Notes: generated by a model not told the origin, from the sequence alone. A DNA stretch of 22,489 nucleotides from Christensenella sp. UBA1750 (GCA_002315655.1 DCHO01000070.1:1-22489), one strand, 5' to 3'; counted from the stretch's first letter, positions 1 through 6,799 are shown. Made by a program: numbers and translations.

Positions 1-106
1 TTGCAGAAATCTCGATTTACCTCCAGTAAACCTTCGCTTTCTGCAATCGCATCTGACGAAAAATTCATTCGTCACTGCACCACCTCATTTGTGCGGTGTT
101 GCCTTA
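1..106 (+). repeat. Hairpin-rich intergenic repeat element (left copy)
   Basis: Three consecutive stem-loops can be read here. The first pairs 1-9 (TTGCAGAAA) with 38-46 and has a nested stem TTTAC/GTAAA (16-20 with 26-30). The second pairs TGACGAA (54-60) with TTCGTCA (68-74). The third is an imperfect stem within 76-100. Bases 76-100 recur exactly, inverted, at 22465-22489. This suggests a dispersed, structured repeat of which the right end of the window holds only the edge. No ORF lies in it, and the promoter of the first gene starts just after it. Confidence 0.7.
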
Positions 107-109
107 GTC

Positions 110-138
110 TTGTAAACGGAATCAAAATCCTGTATAAT
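110..138 (+). promoter_or_regulatory. Sigma-A type promoter of the UxuA/SGNH/MBL operon
   Basis: A -35 box TTGTAA (110-115) is followed after 17 bp by a perfect -10 box TATAAT (133-138). Transcription should start near 145, about 30 bases before the first start codon. The promoter lies just beyond the hairpin repeat at 1-106. Confidence 0.75.
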
Positions 139-175
139 AGTAAGCAAATCAATCCTTAAAGGAGGAAAAACAAGT

Positions 176-1249
176 ATGTCTATCCCGATGAAAACGATCC
201 CCGGGTATTTCAACGAGAAGCCGGGCATTCAGGTCGGCACCAAGATGGAGGGCGTTGTGACCCTCGACGAGAAGGGCAAGCTGGTCTTTGACGAGCAGGG
301 CATTGCGTTCCTGAAACAGATGGGCGTGGAGTGGGTCATGCTGGCCACCCGTCAGGTTCCCGAGCAGAACGCCGCCATGTATAAGCGTCTGCGGGACGAA
401 CTGGCCGAGCGCGGGCTGAAAATCTACCGTCTGGAAAACTACCAGCTCCACAATATGCCCGATGTTACCTTAGGGCTTGAAAACCGCGACAAGATGATCG
501 ACCGCTACTGCCAGTACATCACCGACTTGGGCGCGGCGGGCATCCACTACGCCACCTACGCCCACATGGGCAACGGCATTTGGCGCGGCAACATCCGCAG
601 AGAGGTTCGCGGCGGCGCAACCGCCGGCGGTCTTGATCTGGATGCGCCCAACAAGTCCATCGCCTTCGGCGACTTTGAGTGGCCGCTGTCGCACGGCAGA
701 ATCTTCGGCGAGGACGAGCTGTGGGCAAACTACGAATACTTCATCAAGAAGGTAAAGCCCGTGGCGGAAGCTGCCGGGGTTTACATCGGCATCCATCCCG
801 ACGACCCGCCGGTTTACACCATGGCCGGTGTGCCCCGCTGCATTTTCGGCAACTTTGAGGGCTACAAAAAGGCGCTGGAGATCGCGGATTCCCCCAACAT
901 CGGCGTGTGCCTGTGCGTGGGCTGCTGGCTGGAGGGCGGCGATTTGATGGGCTGCACCCCCGTGGAGTTCATCAAGTGGCTCACCGAGCGCAAGAAGCTC
1001 TTTAAGCTCCATGTCCGCAACGTCACCGCGCCCCTGTCCGCGCCGGGCGGCTTCAACGAGACCTTCCCCGATGCCGGGTACTACAACCTGACCGACGTGA
1101 TTCAGGCACTGGACGATGCCGACTTTGACGGTGCCATCATGAACGACCACTTAATCGACATGGTGGGCGGCCATTACACCTGCGAGGCCTTCTTCACCTC
1201 TTATCTGAAGGGTCTTGTGGACGGCGTGCAGAACCACCGCAAGCACTAA
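176..1249 (+). CDS. Mannonate dehydratase-like (UxuA family) TIM-barrel protein
   Basis: A 357-residue cytoplasmic protein resembling D-mannonate dehydratase (UxuA), which dehydrates D-mannonate to 2-keto-3-deoxygluconate in hexuronate breakdown. The family hallmark HPDDPP is at residues 207-212. A Cys-rich strand GVCLCVGCW (243-251), LHVRN (278-282) and NDHLIDM (323-329) fall where the UxuA metal ligands (His, Cys, His, Asp) are expected. Length fits the family (about 350-395). The ATG at 176 has AAGGAGG at 159-165, 10 bases upstream. It is the first gene of an operon; the next start is 11 bases after its stop. The N-terminus and the C-terminal DH motif diverge from textbook UxuA, so the substrate may be another aldonate, and a sugar isomerase/epimerase role is possible. 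I therefore give no gene symbol. Confidence 0.8.
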   Translation: MSIPMKTIPGYFNEKPGIQVGTKMEGVVTLDEKGKLVFDEQGIAFLKQMGVEWVMLATRQVPEQNAAMYKRLRDELAERGLKIYRLENYQLHNMPDVTLGLENRDKMIDRYCQYITDLGAAGIHYATYAHMGNGIWRGNIRREVRGGATAGGLDLDAPNKSIAFGDFEWPLSHGRIFGEDELWANYEYFIKKVKPVAEAAGVYIGIHPDDPPVYTMAGVPRCIFGNFEGYKKALEIADSPNIGVCLCVGCWLEGGDLMGCTPVEFIKWLTERKKLFKLHVRNVTAPLSAPGGFNETFPDAGYYNLTDVIQALDDADFDGAIMNDHLIDMVGGHYTCEAFFTSYLKGLVDGVQNHRKH

Positions 1250-1260
1250 GGAGCAGCATT

Positions 1261-1866
1261 ATGCGCGTACTGTTTATCGGAAATTCGCACACCTACTATA
1301 ACGATATGCCCCGCATCGTGCAGCAGCTCATGGAAGCGGCGGAAAGCCCCATTGAGGTGACGATGCTGACCCGCGGCGGCGAGCACCTGTCAGGCCACAT
1401 TGCAAACGAGCAGACGAAGTTCAACATCCTGTACGGGAAGTACGATTTCGTTGTGCTGCAGGAGGTCACGTCCGAATTTCCCGAGACAAAAGAGTATTTG
1501 GAATGTGTGCAGACCTTAAAGGGCTGGTGCGACGAAGCGGGAGCCAAGTGCGGCCTTACCATGAACTTTGCCGACGCCAAGAACAATCCGCCACAGGATA
1601 TGCTGGAAAGCGTTGTCACCGCCATCGGGAATTATCTGAATCTCCCCGTGGCGCGGGCGGGCGCGGCCTTCCAGCGGGCGAAGCAGTTCTTATCCGACAT
1701 CGAGCTGTATGCGGAGGACAATCACCATGCGTCCTACAACGGGTCGTACTTAATTGCGCTGTCCATCGTGCACGACTTCTTCCAAGTGGAGCCGAAAGGC
1801 CTGCCTTGCCTTGGCTGCACGGCGGAGGTCGCTGACCAGCTGCAGAGATTGGTTCATGCTTTATAA
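1261..1866 (+). CDS. SGNH/GDSL-fold hydrolase, small cytoplasmic
   Basis: A 201-residue protein with an SGNH-hydrolase layout. The N-terminal strand runs into GNSHT (residues 7-11) with Ser9 as the likely nucleophile. A glycine block GGEH is at 39-42, a core strand VVLQE at 64-68, and a C-terminal DNHH (153-156) supplies the DxxH Asp/His pair. The third block is not a classical GxND, as in DUF4886-like members. There is no signal peptide, so it should act inside the cell, perhaps as an esterase or deacetylase on a small substrate. It starts 11 bases after the UxuA-like stop, with GGAG upstream, so the two are co-transcribed. The substrate is unknown; a link to sugar acids is inferred only from the neighbour. 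Confidence 0.72.
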   Translation: MRVLFIGNSHTYYNDMPRIVQQLMEAAESPIEVTMLTRGGEHLSGHIANEQTKFNILYGKYDFVVLQEVTSEFPETKEYLECVQTLKGWCDEAGAKCGLTMNFADAKNNPPQDMLESVVTAIGNYLNLPVARAGAAFQRAKQFLSDIELYAEDNHHASYNGSYLIALSIVHDFFQVEPKGLPCLGCTAEVADQLQRLVHAL

Positions 1867-1877
1867 TTAAAGAACGA

Positions 1878-1922
1878 TTGGGAGGAACCACGCTTTCGGG
1901 TCGAAAGCATGGTTCCTCCCAA
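1878..1922. other. Long perfect-like hairpin between operon genes 2 and 3
   Basis: The 21-base arms 1878-1898 and 1902-1922 pair with one mismatch around the 3-base loop GGT. No T-run follows on either strand, so it is not a typical intrinsic terminator. In the transcript it could act as an mRNA stabiliser/processing site, or it may be a palindromic repeat. It lies 12 bases after the SGNH stop. Confidence 0.75.
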
Positions 1923-1961
1923 ACCCGCTTCCGAGAAAGCCTGAAATAAGGAGGAAAATGT

Positions 1962-2762
1962 ATGAAGCGCAGAGCAGTACTTTACGATCTGGGAAACGGC
2001 GTCACCTGCATTGACGATGCGGGGAATTCCGTGTGCTATGTGGTGTGCGGCGAGAAGAAGGCCGCCGTCATTGACACGGTGAACGGCATGGAAAACCTGC
2101 ATGACGTGGTGCGGGAGGTGACGAACCTGCCGCTGGTGGTCATCAACACCCACGGGCACTGTGACCACATTTTCGGCAACGTATTTTTTGAGGAAGCCTA
2201 CATTCACCCCGCCGATGTGGAACTGCACGATGAGCATTTTGCCATGAAGGCGAAGACCACCATGGAGGACGCGGCGCGGTTCGGCGCGACCAAAGAGGAT
2301 TACGACTTCTACATGAGCGGCAAGCCCTGCAAGCTCAATCCCATTTCCGAGGGCGAGGTCATTGACTTAGGCGGCAGAACGCTCACGGTGCTCCTCGTTG
2401 CGGGGCACACGCCGGGCTCCATTGCGCTGTGGGACGACAAAACGGGCATCCTGTTCTCCGGGGACGCAATCAACGGGCAGGAATGGATGCAGCTGGACGA
2501 ATCCACAAAGCTTGCGACCTATTTGGATTCCCTGCGCGCGCTGGATGCGTGGAAGGGAAAGATCACCGAGCTGCGCAACGGGCACAACACTTATGCCATG
2601 CCGACGGGCTACATTGACGAGATGGCGCAGGCTGTTTCCGACATTCTTGCCGCAAACGGCGCGGGGGATGAGGACTTTGACGGCTGGTTCGGCCCCGCCT
2701 GCAAGCGGCATTTCCTCCCTGTGACCGAGGGCTGGGTGCTCTACACCAACGATAAGCTATAA
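1962..2762 (+). CDS. Metallo-beta-lactamase-fold hydrolase
   Basis: A 266-residue cytoplasmic MBL-fold protein with the full di-zinc ligand set. HGHCDH spans residues 64-69 (His64, His66, Asp68, His69). His149 is in AGHTPG, Asp168 in FSGD, and His208 in NGHN. The arrangement is that of glyoxalase II-like hydrolases and related thioesterases/lactonases. The ATG at 1962 has AAGGAGG at 1948-1954; an overlapping out-of-frame ATG at 1958 is ignored. It is third in line after the UxuA-like and SGNH genes, separated by a 95-base gap containing a large hairpin, and ends before a terminator at 2780-2812. A lactone or thioester substrate in the same sugar pathway would be consistent, but this is inference. 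Confidence 0.82.
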   Translation: MKRRAVLYDLGNGVTCIDDAGNSVCYVVCGEKKAAVIDTVNGMENLHDVVREVTNLPLVVINTHGHCDHIFGNVFFEEAYIHPADVELHDEHFAMKAKTTMEDAARFGATKEDYDFYMSGKPCKLNPISEGEVIDLGGRTLTVLLVAGHTPGSIALWDDKTGILFSGDAINGQEWMQLDESTKLATYLDSLRALDAWKGKITELRNGHNTYAMPTGYIDEMAQAVSDILAANGAGDEDFDGWFGPACKRHFLPVTEGWVLYTNDKL

Positions 2763-2779
2763 ATGATAAGCCATAAAAG

Positions 2780-2812
2780 AAAAGGAAGCCTGCGTGTCAG
2801 ACTTCCTTTTTT
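2780..2812. terminator. Bidirectional intrinsic terminator between convergent genes
   Basis: The stem 2784-2792 (GGAAGCCTG) pairs with 2798-2806 with one mismatch and a 5-base loop. It is flanked by A-rich sequence upstream and TTTTTT (2807-2812) downstream, so a U-tail is available on both strands. It sits between the convergent MBL and lipoprotein genes. Confidence 0.85.
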
Positions 2813-2872
2813 ATATTGGATGATAGGAGACAAACGGATTCTTCGGTACATTCCATAAGGGGGATAATACCG

Positions 2873-3841
2873 CTATTTCGGCAGGGAGCCGGTTTCAAGC
2901 CATGTCAGAATATCGGTTGCGCACCGTCTCGGCGTCTCAAACTGGATATTATGGCCGATACCCTCGTAGTTTACATAGCTGTTCTCATCCACGGCAAATA
3001 TTTCAAGCAGTTCTTCCTGATACTGCGTAAGCGCCATAGTGTCGTTATCACCGTGCAGAACCAAAACCGGAATGCTGTGATCAATTTGCGAATACAGCTC
3101 TGTCATATCAACGGCAATCATACCGAGCATAATATTCTTCCATGCCTTTTTAGATAAGACCTGTGCTTCTTTTTTCATATTTGATAGGAAAGTATCAAAT
3201 ACGTCAGTGAATTCTTCTTCATGTGATTGAGTTGCATACCATTTATCCATAAACGCATCCGATGGGTGGCCGTCTTCTGCAAGCGGCTCTATATACTTCT
3301 GATACGCAGGTAGCAGTGTTGTGATCTGATAGTTTTCCATCGGAAGTGAACTGACCAAAACAATTTTATTGCATCTTTCCGGGAACATGATGGAGAAACA
3401 CTGAACGGTATAGCTTCCCAATGAATGGCCGACAAGGATCGCCTTCTCTATGTTCATTGCATCAAAGAACGCTTTCATATCTGTCGCATAGGTGATGGGT
3501 GTGTAGTATCCGTCCGGCGCATCACTTTTGCCCATGCCCCTTAAGTCGGGAAGATATACATGATACCCGGCTTCCGCAAAATACGGTGCGGCAAGGCTCC
3601 AGGAACGGGAATTATCCGTCATGCCATGCTGAAGAATAATGACCTCTCCATTGGGGTCACCCATTTCCACATAAGCTATTTTGATACCCGTTGACAGTTC
3701 AACAAACTGCTTGGCATCTGACCAGTCATCTTGAGTTATTGTCTGCGGGAGCTCTGCTTTTTCGGAAGTTTTCTTTGCACACCCGGGAAGTGCCATCATA
3801 GCGAGCACCGCCGCCATAATCAAACAAAAGCCCTTTTTCAT
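2873..3841 (-). CDS. Alpha/beta-hydrolase lipoprotein
   Basis: A 322-residue secreted lipoprotein. The signal peptide (about residues 1-20, basic MKK then a hydrophobic stretch) ends in the lipobox LPGC with Cys21 as lipidation site. The mature part is an alpha/beta hydrolase: oxyanion motif QHGM (71-74), nucleophile elbow GHSLGS with Ser140, acid Asp265 or Asp267 in HGDND, and His297 in GIGHN. A cap region lies between about 165 and 250. It should act on the outer face of the membrane as an esterase/lipase or related hydrolase; the substrate cannot be told. Sampled stretches run roughly 35-50% GC against about 60% in neighbours, suggesting horizontal acquisition. It is monocistronic, with its own strong promoter and a terminator shared with the convergent MBL gene. 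The Shine-Dalgarno (GAGGGTGA) is modest. Confidence 0.88.
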   Translation of the reverse strand: MKKGFCLIMAAVLAMMALPGCAKKTSEKAELPQTITQDDWSDAKQFVELSTGIKIAYVEMGDPNGEVIILQHGMTDNSRSWSLAAPYFAEAGYHVYLPDLRGMGKSDAPDGYYTPITYATDMKAFFDAMNIEKAILVGHSLGSYTVQCFSIMFPERCNKIVLVSSLPMENYQITTLLPAYQKYIEPLAEDGHPSDAFMDKWYATQSHEEEFTDVFDTFLSNMKKEAQVLSKKAWKNIMLGMIAVDMTELYSQIDHSIPVLVLHGDNDTMALTQYQEELLEIFAVDENSYVNYEGIGHNIQFETPRRCATDILTWLETGSLPK

Positions 3842-3897
3842 ATTCTTTCACCCTCACAAAATAGTGTTTGTTCGTTCACCGCATTGTGTGTACGCCC

Positions 3898-3926
3898 ATT
3901 ATAATCGAATTTTTGCCCTTGTTCAA
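3898..3926 (-). promoter_or_regulatory. Sigma-A type promoter of the lipoprotein gene
   Basis: On the minus strand TTGAAC (3926-3921) is followed by a 17-base spacer and a perfect TATAAT (3903-3898). The resulting leader is about 50 bases. Confidence 0.8.
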
Positions 3927-3976
3927 GACGTGATCTGTAACTTTTTCAAAGCGCAGGATTCTATCTGAGAAAAGAC

Positions 3977-4015
3977 AACACACGGCCTCCAAAAAATGTT
4001 GGAAAGCCGTGTGTT
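3977..4015 (-). terminator. Likely terminator hairpin after the nucleotidyltransferase remnant
   Basis: The perfect 10-bp arms AACACACGGC (3977-3986) and 4006-4015 enclose a smaller TCCAA/TTGGA stem. On the minus strand a short T-rich tail (GTCTTTTC) follows, so it best serves the minus-strand gene ending at about 4067. Confidence 0.6.
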
Positions 4016-4066
4016 CGTTTACCCTGTCCTGTTTGACAGATGCCGTAATTCGTTAATGCCTTTGCA

Positions 4067-4356
4067 TTACTGGCTTACGAGCACCCTCCCGCCCTTGGGA
4101 TGGGTTTGCTTGAACGCGGGAGACGGATTCCCAAACACGTCCGCGTTGCGGCCGGTGCGGGTGCGCAGGTCTTCCCCGGGGCGAAAATGTTGCGGGGGAG
4201 AAAGTGCTCGCCGCCGATGACGATTAAGTCAATGTCGGAATCCTTTGTGGCCTCGCCGCGGGCGTAGGAGCCGAACAGGATGGCCGATTCCGCATTGTAG
4301 CGGCGCAGGAGAGGCTTTACGATGGCTTCAATCTCCGAAAAGGTCAGAACGGGCAT
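4067..4356 (-). pseudogene. Frameshifted MNT-type nucleotidyltransferase
   Basis: The first 58 codons encode the start of a minimal nucleotidyltransferase: residues 28-44 include the GSYARGEA motif and the DxD-type DSDID, the family signature for metal and NTP binding. After residue 58 the frame degenerates into unrelated Pro/Arg-rich sequence ending at 4075. The neighbouring frame instead continues GEDLRTRTGRNADVFG, a sensible family continuation, and ends at 4067. A single-base insertion within 4174-4182 (a CCCCGGGG run) explains this. Such proteins often act as antitoxins of HEPN toxins, but no HEPN gene lies beside it. It has a strong promoter (4380-4408) and a Shine-Dalgarno, so the lesion is recent or a sequencing error. 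Confidence 0.75.
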
Positions 4357-4379
4357 GGTTCAGCCCCCTTTCTTTCCAT

Positions 4380-4408
4380 ATTATACCCGGATTTGTGCGT
4401 TTATTCAA
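4380..4408 (-). promoter_or_regulatory. Sigma-A type promoter of the nucleotidyltransferase remnant
   Basis: On the minus strand TTGAAT (4408-4403), a 17-base spacer and a perfect TATAAT (4385-4380) precede the start codon at 4356. The -35 box overlaps the 3' end of the upstream membrane-anchored protein gene. Confidence 0.75.
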
Positions 4409-4847
4409 GCTGCGGCGCCTGCTTGCGCACCCACGCGCCGGTCTCGTCTTGAAGGAGCGTGGTCTCGAAGCAATCCTTGCCTCTGTAAAAGGCGATGATC
4501 GTGGTGTCCTCGGAGAGGGGGAATGTGAAGGTGTTGCAGGCGAGGATTCTGCCGTTGATCGAGCCGAAGGCCGCAATCGGGGTCAGGTTCAGCGTGCCAC
4601 TGTCCTCCTTGGCGTGGAGGGTGCGGACGAAGCCCATGGAGGAGGCATTGGCAACAGTCAGGGTGATGGCGCTGCCGTCGTCGGAGACGGAGTAATCCTC
4701 CACAAAGATGGCGGACAGGGGCAGGAAGCCCGGCAGGACGAGATAGGCCGCCAGAAGCAGGACAACGGAGATGAGCAGGATATATCTTCTGATTTTTTTC
4801 CTTTTATTCTGCTTTTTGTGGCTTGTGTGATGCTTTGTATGACTCAT
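4401..4847 (-). CDS. Small membrane-anchored protein of unknown function
   Basis: A 148-residue protein I do not recognise. The N-terminus is very basic and His/Lys-rich (residues 1-24), followed by one hydrophobic segment (about 25-45) and a roughly 100-residue domain of alternating polar/hydrophobic strands. This predicts a single-pass protein with an extracytoplasmic beta-rich C-terminus. The ATG at 4847 has AAGGAG 9 bases upstream and overlaps the methyltransferase stop as ATGA, so translation is probably coupled. The reading frame is open further upstream (to 5021), but that part lies inside the methyltransferase gene and lacks a good ribosome site. It is the last gene of the acetyltransferase-methyltransferase set. 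Confidence 0.75.
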   Translation of the reverse strand: MSHTKHHTSHKKQNKRKKIRRYILLISVVLLLAAYLVLPGFLPLSAIFVEDYSVSDDGSAITLTVANASSMGFVRTLHAKEDSGTLNLTPIAAFGSINGRILACNTFTFPLSEDTTIIAFYRGKDCFETTLLQDETGAWVRKQAPQLE

Positions 4848-5593
4848 GGTTTTATACTCCTTGTCGCATAGAAGGATTCGACCCCGTGCTCGTGCAGGTT
4901 GCCGCAGCCGTTGGTGTCGCCGAAAATGTCCGTCAGGATGAAGCCCGCCTTGAGCTGGCCGCCGAGCTGTTCTTCGATGGTGTGGGAGAACTGCACGCCG
5001 GAGTCGGTCTCCTGCGACCATTTCATCTGGTCGGGGTTTTTGAGGGGATTGAAGGGCAGCGTGAACAGAATGTGCTGTTCTTCCTCGTCAAAGATGAAAT
5101 TGAAGCCGTTGTCGATGCCCGCAAGCAGAATGCCGCCGTTTTTCAGCACCCGGAAGCATTCGCGCCAGATGGGTTCTATTTTTTCCACATAGACGTTGGA
5201 AACCGGGTGGAAGATAAGGTCGAAGGTGCCGTCCGCAAAGGGCAGAGGCTTGGTCATGTCACCGCGGATGGCCTCGATGGACAGACCCTCGCGCCGGGCG
5301 ACCATGAGGTCGGAATCCAGCTGCTTTTGCGAGTAGTCAAGCACGGTGCATACTGCGCCCGCGGCGGTTAAAATGGGCATTCGCTGCCCGCCGCCCGAGG
5401 CCAGACCGAGGATTTTCTTGCCCTTAATGTCGCCGAACCATTCGTGCGGCACGGGCTTTGTGGGAGTGAGCACCACGTCCCAGTCGCCGTTTTTCGCCTT
5501 TACGCAGGTTTCGTGGTCAACGGGCTTGCCCCATTCCCAGCCGTCGGCAATCCAGCCTTCGATGGTTTGGATGTTGATGTCCTGATAGTTCAT
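4844..5593 (-). CDS. Class I SAM-dependent methyltransferase
   Basis: A 249-residue cytoplasmic Methyltransf_11-type enzyme. Motif I is LGLASGGGQ (residues 62-70), the acidic motif II is in VLDYS (84-88, Asp86), then GDM (111-113) and the post-motif strand FDLIFHPVSN (124-133), followed by FRVLKNGG (147-154). The substrate is unknown; small-molecule methylation is typical of this group. The start at 5593 was chosen because AGAGGA lies 7 bases upstream; a longer start at 5653 would run into the preceding gene. It follows the GNAT gene by 31 bases and overlaps the next gene by 4 bases, so it is central in a three-gene transcription unit. Confidence 0.88.
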   Translation of the reverse strand: MNYQDINIQTIEGWIADGWEWGKPVDHETCVKAKNGDWDVVLTPTKPVPHEWFGDIKGKKILGLASGGGQRMPILTAAGAVCTVLDYSQKQLDSDLMVARREGLSIEAIRGDMTKPLPFADGTFDLIFHPVSNVYVEKIEPIWRECFRVLKNGGILLAGIDNGFNFIFDEEEQHILFTLPFNPLKNPDQMKWSQETDSGVQFSHTIEEQLGGQLKAGFILTDIFGDTNGCGNLHEHGVESFYATRSIKP

Positions 5594-5624
5594 TTTGTTT
5601 CCTCTTTTTTCGTGTGTTCGTAGG

Positions 5625-6197
5625 TCAGCCTTCGGGATGCGCCGAATGTTCAAAATCCTCTTTCAGCAGCCCATAGATGCTCACGTCCACGATGCCCTGA
5701 TTGTTGCGGTCAGCCTTGCGCAGGGTGCCTTCGTAGCGCAGACCGACCTTCTGCATGACCTTGCCGGAGCCGGGGTTGTTGGGGTCATGCCGGGCGGTGA
5801 TGCGGTTCGCGCCGACCTCACCAAAGAGGAAGGGGAGCAGCGCGGAGAAGGCCTCGGTCATAATGCCCTTGCCCCACCATTTTTTGCCGATGCAGTAGCC
5901 GATCTCCAATTCGCTTATGTCCTCGTCGATGCGAACCACGGAAATCGTCCCGATGGGCTGCCCTAAATCCTTGGGCACGATTGCCCACTGGTAGAAGTTC
6001 GGCTCGACATAGTGGGACATCCATTCCTTTCTGATTTCTCTGGTTATGGAAATGTCTGTGTGGGTCGGCCACGAGAGGTATTTGGTGACCTCCGGGTCAG
6101 AGCACCAGTTCTTGTACGCGGCCTCCGCGTCGCCTTCTGCAAAGGGGCGCAGGGTGAGGCGCGGGGTTTCGATGCGTTTTGTGCCTTGATGGTTCAT
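5625..6197 (-). CDS. GNAT acetyltransferase, RimJ/RimL type
   Basis: A 190-residue N-acetyltransferase. The N-terminus IETPRLTLRPF (9-19) is the standard opening of the RimJ/RimL-like subfamily (Acetyltransf_3). The acetyl-CoA pyrophosphate loop is in GKKWWGKGIMTEA (104-116). A conserved Asn/Gly pair before the last helix (NPGSGKVMQKVG, 141-152) completes the fold. It could acetylate a ribosomal or other protein N-terminus or a small molecule; no substrate can be assigned. The ATG at 6197 follows AAGGAG by 7 bases. The same frame is open upstream to 6746, but that stretch is antisense to the antitoxin gene and the repeats. It heads the set with the methyltransferase and membrane protein, and is divergent from the antitoxin. 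Confidence 0.88.
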   Translation of the reverse strand: MNHQGTKRIETPRLTLRPFAEGDAEAAYKNWCSDPEVTKYLSWPTHTDISITREIRKEWMSHYVEPNFYQWAIVPKDLGQPIGTISVVRIDEDISELEIGYCIGKKWWGKGIMTEAFSALLPFLFGEVGANRITARHDPNNPGSGKVMQKVGLRYEGTLRKADRNNQGIVDVSIYGLLKEDFEHSAHPEG

Positions 6198-6225
6198 GAT
6201 TTTGCTCCTTGGACAGAATATAGGG

Positions 6226-6254
6226 TTGAATTGTGGCTGAATATGTGGTAAAAT
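6226..6254 (+). promoter_or_regulatory. Sigma-A type promoter of the antitoxin gene
   Basis: TTGAAT (6226-6231), a 17-base spacer and TAAAAT (6249-6254) precede the antitoxin ATG at 6282. It lies in the 84-base divergent gap shared with the GNAT gene, so autoregulation by the antitoxin could also touch that gene (inference). Confidence 0.7.
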
Positions 6255-6281
6255 ATAGCCATTGAGAAAAGGGGTGTAGAA

Positions 6282-6539
6282 ATGAAAATTATACCCATGC
6301 GAGACCTGAAAAACACGGTGGAGCTGGAACGTATCTGTGCGGAAGAAAATGGTCCCGTCTTCGTTACGAAAAACGGCTATGGGCGGCTGGTTGTGATGGA
6401 TATTGATTACTTCAACCGTGTGTTTGGTAAGTATTATGAGGCAGAGTTGGCCTTTATGGGTTTGAAGGATGAGAAAGCCGAGCGATTTGCAGACCTGCAA
6501 ACTGCACCGGAAGATACTAAAAACGAAGTTGGCTTTTAG
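6282..6539 (+). CDS. Phd/YefM-family antitoxin, apparently orphan
   Basis: An 85-residue protein with the Phd/YefM N-terminal DNA-binding layout: RDLKNTVELERIC (residues 7-19) and the diagnostic PVFVTKNGYGRLVVMD (25-40), followed by a charged, probably flexible C-terminus (55-85) that would wrap a RelE/ParE-type toxin. These antitoxins repress their own promoter and neutralise a co-encoded toxin. The ATG has AAAGGGG about 9 bases upstream. No toxin follows: the next 110 bases show no RelE-like frame, and a terminator closes the transcript at about 6673. No toxin precedes it either. It may be a solitary regulator, a leftover of a decayed module, or a protector against a toxin encoded elsewhere. 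Confidence 0.85.
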   Translation: MKIIPMRDLKNTVELERICAEENGPVFVTKNGYGRLVVMDIDYFNRVFGKYYEAELAFMGLKDEKAERFADLQTAPEDTKNEVGF

Positions 6540-6648
6540 TCTGCCGTACAATTTCGCTTGTTTCCGTTTTTGGAGACCGTCAGACAGCAAATCAAAGAGG
6601 AACAGGAGTTGCATTTCTTTTTTAGAATGCAATTCTTTGAGGCACAGA

Positions 6649-6673
6649 AGCTCGGCGTTATGCCGGGCTTTTT
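6649..6673 (+). terminator. Intrinsic terminator of the antitoxin transcript
   Basis: AGCTCGGC (6649-6656) pairs with GCCGGGCT (6662-6669) with one G-T pair around a 5-base loop, followed by a run of T (6669-6673). It lies about 110 bases after the antitoxin stop and confirms that the gene is transcribed alone. Confidence 0.75.
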
Positions 6674-6680
6674 GGCACTT

Positions 6681-6799
6681 TGGAGGGAGCGAAGCGACTG
6701 GAGGACGAGCGTTTCGCAGTAAAACAGTCCTGTGGACTGTTTTCAAGAATTAGCCGTCCGAAACACCGGGATTTCCCGAAGGGGAATTACGGTGCGCTA
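6681..6799. repeat. 119-bp tandem repeat, copy 1
   Basis: The unit starts TGGAGGGAGCGAAGCGACTGG and carries two inverted repeats: AAAACAGTCC/GGACTGTTTT (6721-6730 with 6734-6743, loop TGT) and an imperfect CACCGG...CGGTG stem around CCCGAAGGGG. The second copy follows directly, with about nine base differences in 119. Confidence 0.9.

Noticed and set aside
470..1150. A 226-codon open frame on the minus strand
   Set aside because: It lies fully antisense to the UxuA-like gene, which has clear family motifs, promoter and Shine-Dalgarno.
4245..4871. A 208-codon plus-strand frame
   Set aside because: It is antisense to the nucleotidyltransferase remnant and the membrane-anchored protein; no initiation signals.
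6540..6680. Possible toxin gene after the antitoxin
   Set aside because: No frame has a start with a ribosome site or RelE/ParE-like sequence, and a terminator ends the transcript at about 6673.
6198..6746. N-terminal extension of the GNAT frame by about 180 codons
   Set aside because: The extension is antisense to the antitoxin and runs into the repeats. The GNAT domain starts right after the ATG at 6197, which has a good ribosome site.
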